Below, one piece after another: positions 27,001-40,662 of a stretch of DNA of 64,000 bases (position 1 is its first letter; each line of letters begins with the position of its first letter). This DNA is from Quillaja saponaria (taxonomy: Eukaryota > Streptophyta > Magnoliopsida > Fabales > Quillajaceae). The notes beneath the pieces were generated by a model that was given only the letters and a program-made list of their open reading frames with translations, was not told where the DNA came from and searched no databases. Where the stretch lies: positions 29,324,350 to 29,388,349 of the forward strand of contig CM055608.1 in the NCBI GenBank assembly GCA_029379385.1, written 5' to 3'. The position numbers were made by a program, and so were the translations under genes.

Positions 27001-28580
27001 CCTTTATAACTTCTCAGATTTCTTGCTTCCATCAACTTAAGAAAGAAAGAATTATAATTTATAAATAGATTTGGCTCATTTTAAAATATTTCAGTAAGCT
27101 TTGGATTTTTTTTTTCCACGAACTGGAAACACTATTTAGTCACCAAAATGTTCGAAAATAAATTCTCTCTTCATTTCTCTGGCCATGGATTTCGCATTCT
27201 CTGAAAACCTTGACAGAGCTTCTAACATATAATTTGTGCAGGTCCTTGATGGTAAGCCTTACAACAGGAAATGTGATGTCTACAGTTTTGGTATATGCTT
27301 GTGGGAGATCTATTGCTGTGCCATGCCTTATCCTAATCTTAGCTTTGCTGATGTATCATCTTCAGTTGTGCGACAGGTTTGTATTTTGTTTACATGCAAA
27401 TTTGGTTGTCTCGGATTTCACTATGCATTTGTAAAAGTTTAGCAACAGTGGAATTTATGCAGTGACTATAACTAGTCCAATTGGCAGTAAATCATCCTTT
27501 AACATGGCCCATTTTTAGGACTACTTTGATGTAAAAATCTTTCATCTCTGTCTCATGCATGACATGTATAATGGGGCTTTTGCATTATTTTTCTTACCAA
27601 CTTTATTCTTATAAATCTTGATACTGCTCAATATATTATGCTTTTGGAACCATTGAATGTTATAAAAATAATGGATTAGTGAGTTGTCAATGACTAAATT
27701 TATGTTTTATGTATGAATTTAATTGACTACAATTTAATCATGTATATTCAATTACTTTCTATTTGGTATGACAAAAGCCATCTATAGTGGATATTAGGAT
27801 GGATGATCAAAATAATTTTATAAGCGTGGCTGAAAAACAATTTATGAGAAAGTTTGCAAACATAGATCTCCAAAAAAAAAAGAAACCAACCCTGATTTGG
27901 ATATTCAAATGAAATTCGTGAAAAGTTAAAAAAGTCATATCTATTTGAGAGTTCTAAAATCATTTTAAAAACCTAACACATTCTCCTTATGCATTTGTAA
28001 GTCTTTTTTTTTTTTTTCTTCTTCTTCCTATCCTTTTATGATAGTCTTTATATAGGTTGCATGCTACAGGATACATAATATACCTTACATAATACAATCA
28101 GTATGCCTGCATGTGTGTTTGCACATGTTGCTAACAGGAGCTTAGTTGAAAATCTTGAGCTCAATGTTCAACCTGAGTTAGTTACAATTATTATGAACTA
28201 AAAAATTCCATTTGAAAGTTAAACATTATTTGGTCAGGTTTTAAGAGCAGCCACAGATATGTTATGTCTGCATTGAGTGCAAAACCCGAGTCTCTGGAGT
28301 CTGATAAATTAACATTTCTACTATACAACATTATCTTATCAACATTTACAATTATTAAACTTGTTGTTAACAGAATTTACGGCCTGAAATTCCAAGGTGT
28401 TGTCCGAATTCACTTGCAAGCATTATGCGAAAATGTTGGGATGCAAACCCCGAGAAACGCCCTGACATGGATGAAGTAGTGAGATTGTTGGAAGCTGTAA
28501 ATACAAGCAAGGGAGGTGGCATGATACCAGAAGACCAAGCCCCTGGCTGTTGGTGTTTCTTTGCAGGTCGGGGCCCATGA
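24096..28580 (+). CDS. Raf-like MAPKKK-family Ser/Thr protein kinase (group C type)
   Basis: Cytosolic protein kinase of the plant Raf-like group, predicted to phosphorylate Ser/Thr/Tyr; substrates are unknown. Six exons: 24096-24459, 26023-26144, 26516-26724, 26817-26991, 27242-27376, 28374-28580; all GT-AG with matching phases, 403 residues. Kinase features in order: Gly-loop [17 protein letters not shown], the VAIK-type lysine in VAVKVLEWG (split by intron 1), the [15 protein letters not shown] helix region, [14 protein letters not shown] hinge, catalytic loop [25 protein letters not shown], and [14 protein letters not shown]. It ends in a Cys/Phe-rich tail, [11 protein letters not shown]. 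The N-terminal about 95 residues are acidic and polar, as in this family. ATG 24096 is the first in frame; a second at 24135 is possible. Intron 1 is about 1.56 kb. Its downstream neighbour is a methyltransferase pseudogene, matching an Arabidopsis gene pair as I recall it. Confidence 0.95.
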
Positions 28581-29981
28581 ATCCATGATCTTTTAGTTCT
28601 TCATTTTTCTGTGTTAAGGGAAGAGGTTGAAAAACATTTCTACATTGCATATAGTCTTTGAGATTACTAGACCATTGTTTCTGTAGCTAGGAACAAAGCC
28701 TCTCCACCACAAAAAAAGAGAAAGAAATAGATGTATATAGTAGATAGATATCACGAATATGTAGCTGTAATTATCTATTTTTCCCCCCAACTTGAAATCC
28801 TTGAATTGGAGCTCTAAAATAGTTAATATTTATGCTTAAAATTTTGTAATAAAAAAATCAATATGTTATTGCTAGTGGAAGCTATGCTGTCTACAAGGTT
28901 CACAGTATTGTGCTGGCGCAACTTTGATGTGGTGTTGGAGGGTTGCTACTTGAAGGACGTGGGTGCCATAGAGGATATATTCTGCCTGTTCCCCAAATGG
29001 GTGTAATGGGGATAGGAGTAGCCTTATGTTCCCCAAAAGGGTATGGCATAGTCTGCCTGTTGAGCCTTTTGTTACAAATCATGTTCTTAATTGTAGGAAC
29101 TTATAAATGTTAACTTGAAGATCTTATATGAAATAAAAATAAAAAATTATGGATCAAAGCTTTAGATCAAAAAGAAAAACAAGTTTTTTTTATCTTTTTT
29201 TCTTCCTTTTGTAAAATGCATGCTTTTATCACAAATAGAAAATTAGCTACACTTATAAAGAGGAACAGTCGTAAATCCCGAATAATATTAAGTTCACACC
29301 TAAACGTTATGGAGTTATTCGTAGAAAATCAAAAAATTGGCTACTTAACATTATAGAGTTGTAATTAACTTAACTAAATAATATTTTTGGTATTTGTAGT
29401 TTCAATGTAGTCAATACGATGAATCTAATATTTGAGAAAAGTTAATACGATCCCTTCTTAATATATGTTGTTTAATTAGAACTATCTTAAAAGATGAAAT
29501 ATTTTGTTTCCATATTTACAAAGTTTTTATTTTTTTATTTTTAGATAACATAAATACACATATAATTCAATTTAATCATTATACTTTTATTTTATATAAC
29601 CATCTACAATATGACGAGTTCACATATATTTACATAATCCAAATTTTCTGATAGAAAAAAGCATTTTGTCTGGATGAATAATAGGGATCACATAACTTTT
29701 TTGTTTAGAAATATAGGGATCATATTGGCTAAATTTAAACTAAAGGAACAAAATCGAAATTTGCTTCAAACTATAGGGACAAAGTATAATTTAACAACTT
29801 GATAACTACGCATAGATTCCCTGTCGTTAAGTGTACAGTGAACACCATGATCGAGAGTTTGAGAAAGATTTAATTTCACCGGCTTTATCAAACCTTTGGC
29901 AACCTAACTACTGAAACCTACTCGCTCTGAGCAACTCATTCCAAATTCCCTCCACGATATCAACTCGGTTGAGATTTCGGG
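28581..29981. other. Raf-kinase 3' region and spacer
   Basis: The 3' UTR probably extends some 250 bp past the stop. 28900-29080 is less AT-rich and contains a short imperfect internal repeat around ttccccaaa and ctgcctgtt, with no recognisable protein. The rest is AT-rich with no gene seen. Confidence 0.5.
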
Positions 29982-32771
29982 ATGGGCACCAGGGCAGAGA
30001 ACTCGTCCTTGATTACTGAATTTTTTTCTCCAGGCTGGTGGTGCCGCCGTCATTGATGGTGGGCTCGCGACGGAGTTAGAACGTCATGGGCGCCCACCTC
30101 AATGACCCTCTTTGGAGTGCCAAATGTATCCTTACCTCATTCGCCAGGTACCCTCTCCGTCACTGTGTTTGTTTGCTGAGTAAACAGGGGAAATGATATG
30201 AGGGGAACCAATTTCTTCAATTTTTATTGCTCACGGATAACAAAATATTCCCACTTCCTATTAGAAATTCAATGAATACAAAGTTTGTCTCTTTAAATTT
30301 CTACACCCCGAGCATTATTGTGTCCTGGAAAATTGTTTAGCTTTAGGATACTATACAATTGATTCTATGCGTTACTGTGACTTCTATTTTCTTGGGGGAG
30401 GGGGGAATTTTATATGAGTATATGGTTTTCACTGGTACTGTCCGAGCTTTAGTATTGATAAATAAATGAATTGTTCAAGTTTTCATTTTTTAGAGCTTAT
30501 TTTCAATGAATAAGTTATTGAACAGGTGCACCTTGAATACCTTGAAAGTGGTGCGGATTTTATAATTACAACATCTTATCGGGTGAGTGCCTTGGCTGAT
30601 GAGGAGCTATATTACTTCCTTTGTTATTGGAAACCAAACTAAAGATAATAGTATGTGCTCAGGCCACCATTCAGTGTTTAGAGGCTAAAGGCTATTCTAA
30701 AGAAGAAAATGAAGGCTTATTGGGAAGGAGTGTTGAAATTTCTTGGGAGGCTCGAGATATCTATAATGACAAATGTACCTAATGTTCTTCGACTGGTGAT
30801 GATGATGATACAATTCTTAAACATCGTCCAATCCTAGTTGCAGGATCTGTAAACTGTACCCCACCAAGATTTATACACGAACTAATATTTTCTCTTAAGA
30901 AGGTATAACCTCCGGTTAATGTCTTCCCACAGATTGAATGTTTCTACTCTGTGTTTCCTTTGTTTATAGTCAATTTTAAACGTTATTATTGTAGCTTTCT
31001 TTCAGTCAACCAATTTTCATCCTAATTAGTTGGGACTTTATTGCTGTAATAATTAATAAAAAGTCAGTTATTTTAAAATTCTCAGTATTTACCATCCTTT
31101 TTATGTTTTACTATTATACTTGAGGATATTAAAAGAAATGGATGTTATTGTAGGTGTGAAGAGTTGCAAAAATATTGTAAACAGTAGTCGCCTTAAGCTG
31201 AATCTGGTTAGATAGGTTATGTTGGACAACGATCTGTGTACTTCAATGATGTAGGAATAAATCTCCTAATTTGTGTGGAAGCATCTGTTGGTTTATGGAA
31301 CACAAAAAATGCTGAAATCCTTTTCATATGTGAATATGTCAGTAGTCAGTACTAGATAATAAAAAATATTTTGTGGGACTCATTGTTGCTGAATTGCTTA
31401 TCGTTAATTTCACTTATACATAATTCCTTCAACTGACTACAAAACCAATAGTTATATACCCAAACAGTGGGGAAAGTTACGATGCTGATAGAAAGGAGTG
31501 GGTTGTAAGTTTCTTTTCTTCAGTTGTATTGTCCTCTCCTAATATTACATTTTACATTGTTTTTCAAGTAGTAGATGGTGACAACCCATCTTAAAAATTG
31601 ATCCATTATCAAGAAGTGAGTGTTGCAATACTAAAATGCCATAGAAAAATGTAGAGGGAATAATTATATTCAAATAATTATTTAATGCTATGAGGTACAT
31701 GATAGATGCTTGTCCAGATCCTGTGTAAAATAAGGAATACATGTGCCTTTTCTGGCATCTATGAGATCGTACTTTTTGGTTTGATCTATCTATATATATA
31801 TATATATATTATTTTTTTTTTTTTTTTTATCTACATAATATATTGTCTATATAACTTATAGGGGTAGTTGATCATATTCTAGAGGCCTTGGAAGCTAATG
31901 ATTGGGGAATAATGTTATCGCTGGTTATAGACCTCAAAGATCTTAATATAACAACTCGGACATAACCATTTTCTTGGATCATGGAGTTTTGCATGCTACC
32001 AATGCATTTCTCTGTAATTCTGATAGATTAAAGAAGTTGCTTGTTCCTGACACTTCCTGTTTCAGTCAATATGAAACAGAAGGTTGTATTATTGGCAACG
32101 AAGGATAACTTGATTGAACATTTACTGATGCAGAGGAATAGAGCAGTCTAAACTTGATTCCTTAGCCAACCTTTGGTAGTTCAGGTGATGTTTGTTGACT
32201 TTCTTGTTGGTATAACTGCCAAACCACTAGTTGGTAAGGTTGGTGAACATTCATACTCTTGTTTAGGAAACTTCTATGCGATTATAATAACTCAATGTAT
32301 CTGAAATTAGTTTCCAGATCTTTTCAATTGACATTGCAAAAATTAAAACAGAAAAATGGGAAGATTCTTAACTGAGAAAATTAGATTAAGGGACTCGATT
32401 TTTGGAACTCTGGATCACATGCCATTGGTTAACATAACTTCTTTCATTTCGTTCTTGTTTGATCAGAAAGTCTGCATTGTATGTGAAAATCAGGCATTAG
32501 TCTTTTCTGCAATACTTATAAAGATGGGAATTATTTACTTGTCGCATCATGCAAATTGTTCACAGTGGCATGTTTCTATGTGATAACTTGTCTGTGTTGT
32601 TACTGTTGCAGCAAAATACTGGGGTTTCAGATACAGATTTTGTCTCATACGTACACACATGGTATGACTAAGGGGCTTCTTGTAGGAGGTTGTTGCAGAA
32701 CAACCCCAGCTACTGTCAGAGGCATATATAGGACCCTTTCCAGTAGATTTGCGGCTCTGCTACTAAGGTGA
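29982..32771 (+). pseudogene. Homocysteine S-methyltransferase (HMT) pseudogene
   Basis: The ancestral enzyme makes methionine from homocysteine with S-methylmethionine. Recognisable exons: 29982-30150 (MGTRAENSSLITEFF, then AVIDGGLATELERHG and LNDPLWSAKC), 30526-30582 (VHLEYLESGADFIITTSYR), 30663-30902, about 31440-31509 (IYPNSGESYDADRKEWV) and 32612-32771 (QNTGVSDTDFVSYVH; Zn-site GGCCRTTP). Lesions: an extra base in the T run near 30022, an extra G near 30088, a loss of about 10 bp at the end of exon 1, an in-frame TAA at 30780-30782, an internal deletion of roughly 110 codons that joins RPILVAGSV to NCTPPRFIH, a TAA and a frameshift near 32668-32690. Foreign-looking sequence separates the last two exons. 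It cannot encode a full enzyme. Confidence 0.9.
31861..32110 (+). pseudogene. Unidentified degenerate coding-like fragment within the HMT pseudogene
   Basis: Plus-strand translation in shifting frames reads like protein: GVVDHILEALEANDWG, NNVIAGYRPQRS, then after a stop YNNSDITIFLDHGVLHATNA and FLCNSDRLKKLLVPDTS. Stops and one shift interrupt it. I do not recognise the family. It lies between the fifth and last HMT exons, so it may be a captured gene fragment or transposon cargo. Confidence 0.35.
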
Positions 32772-35100
32772 CTGCCATGATATCAGGAGAGGGAGTTAAT
32801 GTGATAGTAGTCTAATCACATGCTAAAGAGGCTTGCAGCCTGCAATGTCGTTACTACTAGATGGGAGGATGAGAGTTCAGGAGATTCTGCTAATGTATGG
32901 ATTTATTCATTATGCCTAGGGGCGATATAATTTAAAACAACATTTTGTCTTATAATGGCTGTGGTTACAACCCAAGGAATACAGCATCGTATTCTTAGTA
33001 TATTCAACCGAAGTAGTTTTGTTTTTGGCTTGATACCAAACTAGTTTTACTTTCCTTTTTCAGACATAAATTTTGTTGGCTAATATTGACTTGTTGAAAT
33101 TGTGAACTATCTGTATTCGTCCAGTATGATCCCAAAACTAGGCATGATATTGTCCATACCATGCATTATGAATATTTCCTTGTACTGGAAGAATGAGTAA
33201 CAGCTCCAAGGGATGCAAAGGTAACCAGAATTTGTTGTGTTGTGCAAGTCTGATGTGATTGCACATACAGCTATCCCGACTATTGCAATCTAGTTACCGT
33301 TGAAAGACGTTTCTACTGTCTGGCCATTTGTGTCTATCAAGGTGTTGTTCAGGTTATTCATTGGAACTAAGCGTGGTAAAATTGTTGAATTTTATTTTGT
33401 AGTAATTTTAAATCAAAAATTTATCAAACTATTATTTTTTGATAAAAATATTGTTTGAATTATTTTATTAATGAAGTGTTCATTCCAATAAAGCAAAAAT
33501 TTATATAACGGAAACAGAAGGAAAAAAAAATTTTAAATGCAGCAACTGGTACCTAAACTAACATTCACTATGGTTATAATTAGGGAGGGACAGAAAAAAC
33601 GACAAAGAAAGTAGATCATTCACTTGGGTCTCAGACTTCAGCCAAAATGCCAAATGTATCGGGAGAAGATTCATGCAGCTGTAACAATAATAGTTACCTT
33701 AATTCATATATCATATACAACTTAAAAATATAAAATTCAGTAATCCAAATAACAAAGCACTGAAATTTAGTACTCAAGATGACCTTGACAGAATCAAATG
33801 AATCCAATAAATAACTAAAACAAGAAAAAAAAATTAAACGTACAGAAATGAGGATGAAGAGAGAGAATGAAATTATCTGTTGAATAGAGATAAATAAAGC
33901 TAATGAGAAGTTGCCAACAAAGGTTAGGTGCAATGATAAGCGAGTTACACTTCTAAAGTGAGAACATAAGTTTGAATATTGGAGCAAGCAATTGTTAGGA
34001 GCCTCACACTCGGGACAAGGCAGAGGGATTAGTTTTATAGTGGGAAACCTGAGGAAAAAAAGTTAAAGGAAAGTTGGTTAATACCACGTCGTTATATGTG
34101 AAGGTTTCGTATTATTGTTTTCTCTAATTTATATAATATATAAAAGTGGCTTAAATGTATAAATTTTTTAATTCCTTAAATATCTTTATTAGTTTTTATT
34201 ATTACATAATTATCTTAGTAGTTTTGTTTCAAATAAACTATATTTTTTAGTGATTAAGATTGAGAAGATTGAAATAAGTAAACTATTTTTTCTATTATTA
34301 CATAGTTTTCAATAATTATTAGGAACTTATTTACTAAAAAAATGATAAGATTGAAATAAGTAAACATAATTTCTTTTTTGTTTAATAAATTCCTAATAAT
34401 TATAATATTTTTTACTTTTTTTTTTTCAAATACTATGAATTAAAAAATATTTAGACTATGATTTGCATGATTATAAATGATTGTTTTAACTTTTAGTGGA
34501 AGAAGTTTTATTTTTTTAAATAGTTTTTGCTATTACATAAATACTTTTTAGTTGTTATTATGTTTCAAATGGTATATATACTTTATTTTAATTTTTACTT
34601 ATTAATAATTTTCTCTATTTTAATATTAATATGATTGTACTTCTTTCATAATTTTCTCTCTATTTTAATATTAATATGATTACTAATTGATAACTATTGA
34701 TTTTTTTTATCCTAATTCTTTTCAATATTAATAAATTTATAATTTGTCAATAACTATATATCAATAGCAACTAAAATTGAATATCTCAATTTTTTTTAAT
34801 TTAATAAGTTATTAAATTATAAATTATTTTTAAATGCTATGAATAAAAAAATATATTAAAAGAATAGTTTTTGTGATTATAATTTTATAATATTAATTCT
34901 AATTCTATCTTTAGAATTTTTTTTAAAAAGTATATATGTTTATATTATAATTTAATTTTTTTATTAGATTTATTTATTTTTTATTGTCAATAATATTGGA
35001 TAATATTTTTTATTAATTATAATTTTTTAATATATATATTAATTGTATATATCATAAAAATATTCACTGCCACGAAAGTTAGTCTAATAATGAACATGCT
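32772..35100. other. Spacer between HMT pseudogene and BUD32
   Basis: No gene is seen. 34100-35070 is extremely AT-rich, with a near-duplicate of tctattttaatattaatatg at about 34612 and 34654. A possible SINE-like stretch lies at 33905-34075. Confidence 0.55.
33905..34075 (+). mobile_element. Possible tRNA-derived SINE-like element
   Basis: An A-box-like taggtgcaatgataagcgag is followed by a B-box-like aagtttgaatattgg about 40 bases later, then a body (cacactcgggacaaggcaga) and an A-rich end (gaggaaaaaaag). The architecture fits a plant SINE, but no target-site duplication was found. Confidence 0.3.
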
Positions 35101-35521
35101 GCGTCGCCAAGAAAGAGAAATAGAAAGAGGGTTTAGGTTCATTCTGCCAAGCCTCTGCATCTCTCCTGAGCAGGACACAAAGGTACACTCCATCTCATCA
35201 TACTAAAAAAGAAGCCTTTTCATGCTTTCAACATCAAAGGTTTTAGGGGTTTTACGATTCTTGTTCCAATATCCTGTGTTTTAGGTTGAATTACAACTGC
35301 CCCCATGTTTTCATTTGTTTCTCAACTTCTTCTTTTCATTTTTTTTTTCACACTGATTTGTTTTTTTTTCTTGGCCAGAACTCTTGATTTGTTCAGAATC
35401 TGATAATTGGTAATTCAGATTGCTTTTTCTTCGTGTTCTTAATACTTTTCTATTGTAATTGTCATTTACCAGGTAGTTGTTGGCAGGTTAACTTGAACTT
35501 ATACTTACCATATTTTTCTAT

Positions 35522-37213
<1,692 letters not shown>

Positions 37214-39174
37214 ATCAGTAACAGTTTTCTGTTAGAAGATGAGGTAAAAGAAAGAAGTTTTTTACCAGAAAGATGAATGTTATGAATGTAATTTAAATTC
37301 TGTCATCTCGGTCTCCGTAATTGGGGAGGAAGCACTTCTCTTACAGTGGTTTCATAAGAAGTGATTACTTTGAATTTTTGGTTTCAAGATTCTGTAAGAA
37401 TTCCTCTCCATGATTAGAACAGATTCACCGTTAAAGATGCATTGCAACTTCTATACATTACATGTCCAATAGACAACACAAATTGTTAATCTCACTATTT
37501 ATTTGTTTTTTTTTTTAATGGGGGGTGGGGTGGGAGAGGGGGCAAGATATCATTACTTACGATAAAAATATATGCATTTAGTGGCTGAATTGTACTTTTA
37601 TTTAGTGAACTATGAGCAATATGAAGTATTGGCATTTCCAGTTGGAGCGTAACGCACTGAGGTTGCAGAGGGTTGGACCTTATGTACCTCATGAACCAAT
37701 GAGTCACTACAACAAATCTTATAATCCGCTGTTGGTGAAGACTCACTGAAGTTCACTATAACCTTTTATTTCTCAGTTTATGTATATGGCGTTTTAAGTA
37801 ATGACTGGAAATTGACAATTTCTATCCCTTCTTCATTTTTGTTTATTATCACAAGATAGAATACGTGGGTGGGCTTGAGCCTGGGTTCACTCCTCCTTGA
37901 AATGGGTTTGTAATTATAATGCCTCAACACCAATTTCTGATGATAGTACATTTCTATATCTAAGGCTTTGTGGTAGCTTTGGTTGTTCACAAGACATAAT
38001 CTCCATTTGAGATATGGTACTTTGTGGTCTTGGCATTAGAGACTATTGCTATCAGAATTTATTGTCAGCCCCAATGTCAATGTAGCTGTGCCTTACAGGT
38101 CTAATTTTTCCTGTCACTAGATGAACTAAGGTAGTTTTTCCAGACATATATATCTCATGTTCTTGTGCTTTCGGTGTTTGTTCCTTTGGTTTTAATTTGT
38201 GTCACATCCACATACTTCATTTGAAGAGAGACGTATCAGACAGTGTTAACAGTCCTTAAAAATTTAGTTCAGAAATCAAAATAGAGGTTATGAAGCTCAT
38301 AAATGTATATACAATAGTCCTTTTCATTCTTTGTCAGTCAATTTGTAAATGATGGTGGCCACTTGAGATGATTAAAGCATATGATTCATTAGATTTCATT
38401 ACATTTAATTTGTTGTGATATTTTGGAGAACTTATTTATCCAAGAATTTCAATTGAACTACACTCTTATTATTAGTAAACATGGGTCACTGTTGCTTCTG
38501 ATGAAGGGGTATGCAAATATTCTTGCCTACCTCTATATTCATATATCTTGTGGTCCCTCCCCTTCCTCTCCACTGCCTGCTAAGGCCAAATGTTGTACAC
38601 TATAATAAGATGCGCGGGGGGGGGGGGGGGATTGGGGGGGGGGGGGTTTGGTTTGATAACTGGTAACTTGGATTTCTTGATCTGTAGTTAATAATTCGTA
38701 ATTAATGATTTTGCACAATACATTATACAGTATCTGTTATTTCAGGTACTTGGTTGCTGGCTTGGAAAACATGCTTCTGTTATACTTGTAAATTAGCAGT
38801 TGCCAAGAAAATGTGAATCTCAAGTTTCCATCCAATTTATCCATTAAACATGGTTACCAGTCAGAAAGGTACTGAATAACTTCTCCAAATTTCCAGGGCT
38901 ACACACTGAGAAACTTTTGATGTATATGCACTTCTGGTTTGATGCAAGATTTGACCTTGGATCATTTGCTTTTATTGTCCAAGATGAACCAAACCAGAGG
39001 TTTATTTTGTATTTTCTTTTATTTGTACAATACAGTGTTTCATACGTTTGAAGAAAAAAGAAGGGAAGCAGAGAAGCTTCATATTCATGAGCTTGTTATA
39101 TTAATATTTGTAAAATTTTCTTCTTTCTGTGGCACAGAAGAAAACTAATGTAGGAAAGTATATCAAGTGATGAA
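37214..39174. other. BUD32 3' region and spacer
   Basis: No further gene is recognised. It contains the double poly-G tract at 38616-38646. Weak short open frames show no family resemblance. Confidence 0.5.
38616..38646 (+). repeat. Two long G-tracts (G15-ATT-G13), potential G-quadruplex
   Basis: Fifteen G residues (38616-38630), ATT, then thirteen G residues (38634-38646). In an otherwise AT-rich spacer this is a strong candidate for intramolecular G-quadruplex formation. Tract length is also where sequencing is least reliable. Confidence 0.85.
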
Positions 39175-39360
39175 GTTACATTGTCAATTTTGTTATGTAT
39201 TAAAGATTGAACACAACCAAAGTCCGATAATGTATGATAAAGATGCATTGTCAATTTATTATGTACAAGAAATTGAACACAACCAAAGTCCGATAATGTA
39301 TGATAAAGATGCATTGTCAATTTATTATGTACAAGAAATTGAACACACCCAGAATCCAAT
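39175..39360. repeat. 66-bp minisatellite, about three copies
   Basis: Copies begin at 39175 (diverged), 39242 and 39308 (incomplete at its 3' end). The second and third match almost perfectly over the first 43 bp. The unit is 22 codons long and open in one frame on each strand, which explains the two opposing open frames here. These frames have no start context or homology that suggests a gene. Confidence 0.93.
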
Positions 39361-39567
39361 ATTGTCTGTATACTGTACACTGTTCTAGAAAGAAAAAAAA
39401 AACCATAATTTTTTTCCTATCTTGGATCTACACTATAAAAAGGAGAAAATAAAATGAAACCTTCCAATGAAATTAAACAAGACGTTGAAATTATTTTCAA
39501 CAATTTTTATTTATTCTTTAAATAAGCACTGGATTCATAATCCTAAAATAAAAAACCAATTAGAACA

Positions 39568-39576
39568 TTTCCCGCC
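39568..39576 (+). promoter_or_regulatory. E2F-type site upstream of STN1
   Basis: TTTCCCGCC is an exact match to the plant E2F consensus (TTTSSCGC) and ends 80 bp before the STN1 ATG. A CCAAT motif lies just upstream at about 39556. E2F sites are typical of S-phase genes, and STN1 acts with replication at telomeres. Occupancy is inferred. Confidence 0.55.
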
Positions 39577-39656
39577 AAGAGCTCAACTTTCTCTTTCTTC
39601 TTTTCCTTCATTCAGATCTCCATTGAAATCAATTCGATCACATAACCCAGTTTCAA

Positions 39657-40172
39657 ATGGAAAACCCTCTGTACAACACCCACGTAAAGCTCCTCGCTTT
39701 CGATCTTCTCTCCGTTACCCAGACCCCCTCATCTTCTTCTTCCTCTGCCTCAGGCCCTATTATCTCTTTTTCTCGTAGAGGAATTCCTGTCTCGCGCGCC
39801 GAAATTGTAGGCATCGTTACCTCCCGCGACTTCAAACCCGACAAATTCCTCAAGTTCTCTATCGACGATGGCACCGGCTGTGTCAATTGCATCCTCTGGC
39901 TCAACCACCTTACGTCCCCTTACTTTGCCCGCCGCCGAAACCCATCAGATGTTCGATTAATTGCCAATGTGGCGGCTCAGTTTGCCAAGGAAATTAAGCT
40001 CGGCGTAGTGGTTAGAGTGCGTGGTAGAATCACCAGCTATCGGGGTTGGGTTCAGATTACGGTCTCAGATGTTGTGGTGGAGAGGGACCCTAATATGGAG
40101 ATGTTGCATTGGTTGGATTGCATGAATTTGGCGCGCAAGTGTTACAATGTTCTGTGTCCTCGACTCACATAG
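39657..40172 (+). CDS. STN1: CST complex subunit STN1
   Basis: Telomere end-protection and fill-in factor, working with CTC1 and TEN1 on single-stranded telomeric DNA in the nucleus. A single exon encodes 171 residues, close to the plant STN1 size (about 160). The protein is essentially one OB-fold, and the C-terminal winged-helix region found in animal and yeast STN1 is absent, as in other plants. Family landmarks: FSRRGIPVSRAEIVGIVTSR, KPDKFLKFSIDDGTGCVNCI, LWLNHLTSPYF, VVRVRGRITSYRGWVQITVS and ERDPNMEMLHWLDCMNLARK. A Ser-rich insert (residues 25-32) precedes the OB-fold. The ATG at 39657 begins MENPLYNTHVKLLAFDLL, aligning with the family start. No lesions are seen. Confidence 0.95.
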   Translation: MENPLYNTHVKLLAFDLLSVTQTPSSSSSSASGPIISFSRRGIPVSRAEIVGIVTSRDFKPDKFLKFSIDDGTGCVNCILWLNHLTSPYFARRRNPSDVRLIANVAAQFAKEIKLGVVVRVRGRITSYRGWVQITVSDVVVERDPNMEMLHWLDCMNLARKCYNVLCPRLT

Positions 40173-40662
40173 TATGTATCTTAATCTTTGGCTATGTGGT
40201 CGTTTTGAAGCTTTAGTTCTTTTCTCTTTTTCCCTTTCTTATTTAACTCTCTGGGTGTTCTGTTAAATAATATGTTATGCGTTTTGCAATTTTTTTTTTT
40301 GGGAGTTTTTGTTTGGCACTTCCAACTCATAATTGAATCATAATCTTGGATTTGATTTTTCATTCTTGTATGTAGTTGTCATATGTAAAATTCAGCTATC
40401 TGGTAATTACTGACAATTACCATTTGTGCACATATTGGGTAGGGTAGGTTGGGATATTGGTTGGTTCAGGTTGTTGAACCTCATAATGTCGCGTGTTTTC
40501 TTGGAATTGACAGAAACTAAACCTTTTGGCATTTTTCTTTTCCTCTTGTCACATGCCTTTCTGTCCTTAACTTATAAAAGAGACCTCTTATTGTGTTCAA
40601 GCGCCATGAAATTATTAGGTTGGCCCTTATAAGTTTTGGTGTTGTCTCCAAGGATTATTAAA

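Noticed and set aside
28900..29082. 60-codon minus-strand frame rich in Pro
   Set aside because: Built from an imperfect internal repeat; no homology and no regulatory context.
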